Positions 5,950 to 6,646 of a stretch of DNA of 6,646 nucleotides are shown in pieces. Under the pieces are notes generated by a model. The model did not search any database. It was not told the origin of the DNA and was given only the letters and a program-made list of their open reading frames with translations. This stretch comes from Candidatus Aphodomonas merdavium. GTDB taxonomy: Bacteria; Bacillota; Clostridia; Christensenellales; Aristaeellaceae. The position numbers and the translations under genes are program-made. Positions within the stretch are counted from its first letter, which is position 1; each line of letters begins with the position of its first letter. Where the stretch lies: contig DVLH01000070.1 in NCBI GenBank assembly GCA_018715585.1, forward strand, positions 1 to 6,646, read 5' to 3'.

Positions 5950-5977
5950 CGTTTCCTTTGATGAATCAAAGGAAACG
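5950..5977. promoter_or_regulatory. Near-perfect 28-bp palindrome over the predicted transcription start (operator candidate)
   Basis: CGTTTCCTTTGAT (5950-5962) is the exact reverse complement of ATCAAAGGAAACG (5965-5977), with a 2-nt centre. The palindrome begins 2 nt past the predicted -10 box, so the expected transcription start lies in its first arm. No T-run follows on either strand, which argues against a terminator. Likely roles are binding site for a dimeric regulator, or a stem-loop at the 5' end of the RNA. I do not recognise the motif as a named operator. Confidence 0.6.
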
Positions 5978-5979
5978 TA

Positions 5980-6008
5980 ATGATAAAGTCCTTTGAGCAA
6001 TTTTATAA
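5980..6008 (-). promoter_or_regulatory. Promoter of the small-peptide unit (sigma70/sigmaA type)
   Basis: TTATAA (6003-6008, 4 of 6 to TTGACA), a 17-nt spacer, and TATCAT (5980-5985, 5 of 6 to TATAAT). It lies 38 bp past the T-run of the preceding gene's terminator and points toward the 39-codon ORF. Predicted start is near 5973, giving a leader of about 220 nt and a transcript of about 410 nt ending at the terminator at 5562-5597. Confidence 0.5.
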
Positions 6009-6045
6009 GCCTCTGCCTATTTTGTTCGTTCCTTGCCGGAGCAGC

Positions 6046-6080
6046 AAAAAAGCGCGGGGCCTGTGCATCCGGCCCCACGC
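6046..6080 (-). terminator. Intrinsic terminator of the O-antigen ligase family gene
   Basis: On the minus strand GCGTGGGGCC pairs with GGCCCCGCGC (10 bp, one G-T pair, 9-nt loop), followed by T6. It starts about 20 nt after the TAA stop at 6100-6102. Confidence 0.9.
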
Positions 6081-6099
6081 TGATATCAATACGCGCCCT

Positions 6100-6646
6100 T
6101 TATGCCGCACGCTTTTGCTCCGCGCTCTCGCACGGGACAGGCGCTTCCTGCGCCGCCTCGCCGCCCGCCACAAGGCCCAGCATAAGATAATAATACGACG
6201 CCGCATGCGACATCGACACGCCAAAGAACGCCGACACCGCATAGGCAAACGCGCCCAGAAGCGCAACCATCGTCGTCAGGCGCATTGCCTTTACGCCGCG
6301 GACCCGCTTGATGAACAGCCAGATTTCGCCCCCATAGCAGCACAGTGCTGCCGGAATGCCAAAGTACGCCGCCATCGTCAGGTACTCGTTATGCGGCGAG
6401 TCGGAAAAGAGAACGCCTGCCTGGGTGAACGTCTGCGCGATATGCTCCGGCCCCCAACCAAATAGCGGCTTTTGTGCGATGATCGACAGCGTATGCTGCC
6501 ACAACACCAGCCGCCCCGCCGCCTGCGACACCTGGGACGATGCCCCTACATCCTGAAGTTGGCCGGTGAGAAACTTCATATCCTCCGACGCCGCCAGCAG
6601 GTTCTCCCGCACGAACGCGCAGGCAAAGCGCCCCTCCGGGATGAGG
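6100..6646 (-). CDS. O-antigen ligase/polymerase family membrane protein (Wzy_C type), 5' end outside the window
   Basis: The C-terminal 181 codons are visible; the gene continues past base 6646. The visible part has the conserved region of the Wzy/WaaL family: 'GRLVLWQHTLSIIAQKPLFGWGPEHI' (Arg, Trp, Pro and GWG, about fragment residues 44-69), then 'SDSPHNEYLTMAAYFGIPAAL' with the conserved His-Asn pair. Three hydrophobic segments follow (about 92-112, 124-143 and 149-162), then a short hydrophilic, cytoplasmic-looking tail ending KRAA. Members act on the outer face of the cytoplasmic membrane, joining lipid-linked glycans to a lipid, protein or growing polymer. The substrate (capsule, wall glycopolymer or other) cannot be told from this part. 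In a Gram-positive host a role in exopolysaccharide, teichoic-acid-like polymer or glycoprotein assembly is more likely than lipopolysaccharide. It is separated from the genes to the left by its own terminator. Confidence 0.85.
   Translation of the reverse strand, partial: LIPEGRFACAFVRENLLAASEDMKFLTGQLQDVGASSQVSQAAGRLVLWQHTLSIIAQKPLFGWGPEHIAQTFTQAGVLFSDSPHNEYLTMAAYFGIPAALCCYGGEIWLFIKRVRGVKAMRLTTMVALLGAFAYAVSAFFGVSMSHAASYYYLMLGLVAGGEAAQEAPVPCESAEQKRAA

Noticed and set aside
5184..5969. Minus-strand frame of 261 codons across the intergenic region
   Set aside because: It runs through the strong terminator at 5562-5597 and the palindrome, has no supported start, and its Gly/Arg/Ala-rich translation matches no family. 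Stop codons are simply rare in this base composition.

Overview
The window looks like a chromosomal piece of a GC-rich, Gram-positive-type anaerobe, probably one of the GC-rich Clostridia. The evidence is strong AGGAGG-type ribosome binding sites in front of nearly every gene, heavy G/C third-codon use, tight translational coupling, and a Gld-like ABC cassette of a kind common in that group. This placement is inference; there is no rRNA or taxonomic marker gene. Every gene I can support is on the minus strand, so the window reads biologically from right (6646) to left (1).

Right edge (6646 to 6046): the 3' part of an O-antigen ligase/polymerase (Wzy/WaaL-type) membrane protein that starts outside the window. 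It ends at a strong intrinsic terminator.

Middle right (6008 to 5562): a compact candidate transcription unit not obvious from ORF length. It has a sigma70/sigmaA-like promoter, a near-perfect 28-bp palindrome over the predicted transcription start, a leader of about 220 nt with an inverted repeat and a GGGCGCCC-T7 element, a strong Shine-Dalgarno, a 39-codon ORF for a cationic four-cysteine peptide with a signal-peptide-like N-terminus, and a strong terminator. This is the best candidate for something undescribed.

Middle (5561 to 4961): about 600 bp with no gene I can defend. It holds several hairpin/T-run elements readable on the plus strand and, next to the operon, an AT-rich segment that probably carries the operon promoter.

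Left (4960 to 65): a four-gene operon joined by 4-base or 1-base start/stop overlaps. It encodes an ABC ATPase (GldA-like), an ABC-2 permease (GldF-like), a GldG-like membrane-anchored extracytoplasmic subunit, and a membrane-anchored DUF4340 protein built of about three repeated units, two of them carrying acidic low-complexity insertions. A perfect GC hairpin follows the last stop codon. The ATPase and permease would form the motor, and the GldG-like and DUF4340 proteins would act outside the membrane. The substrate is not known from the sequence. In Bacteroidetes the GldA/F/G homologues support gliding, but nothing here points to gliding.
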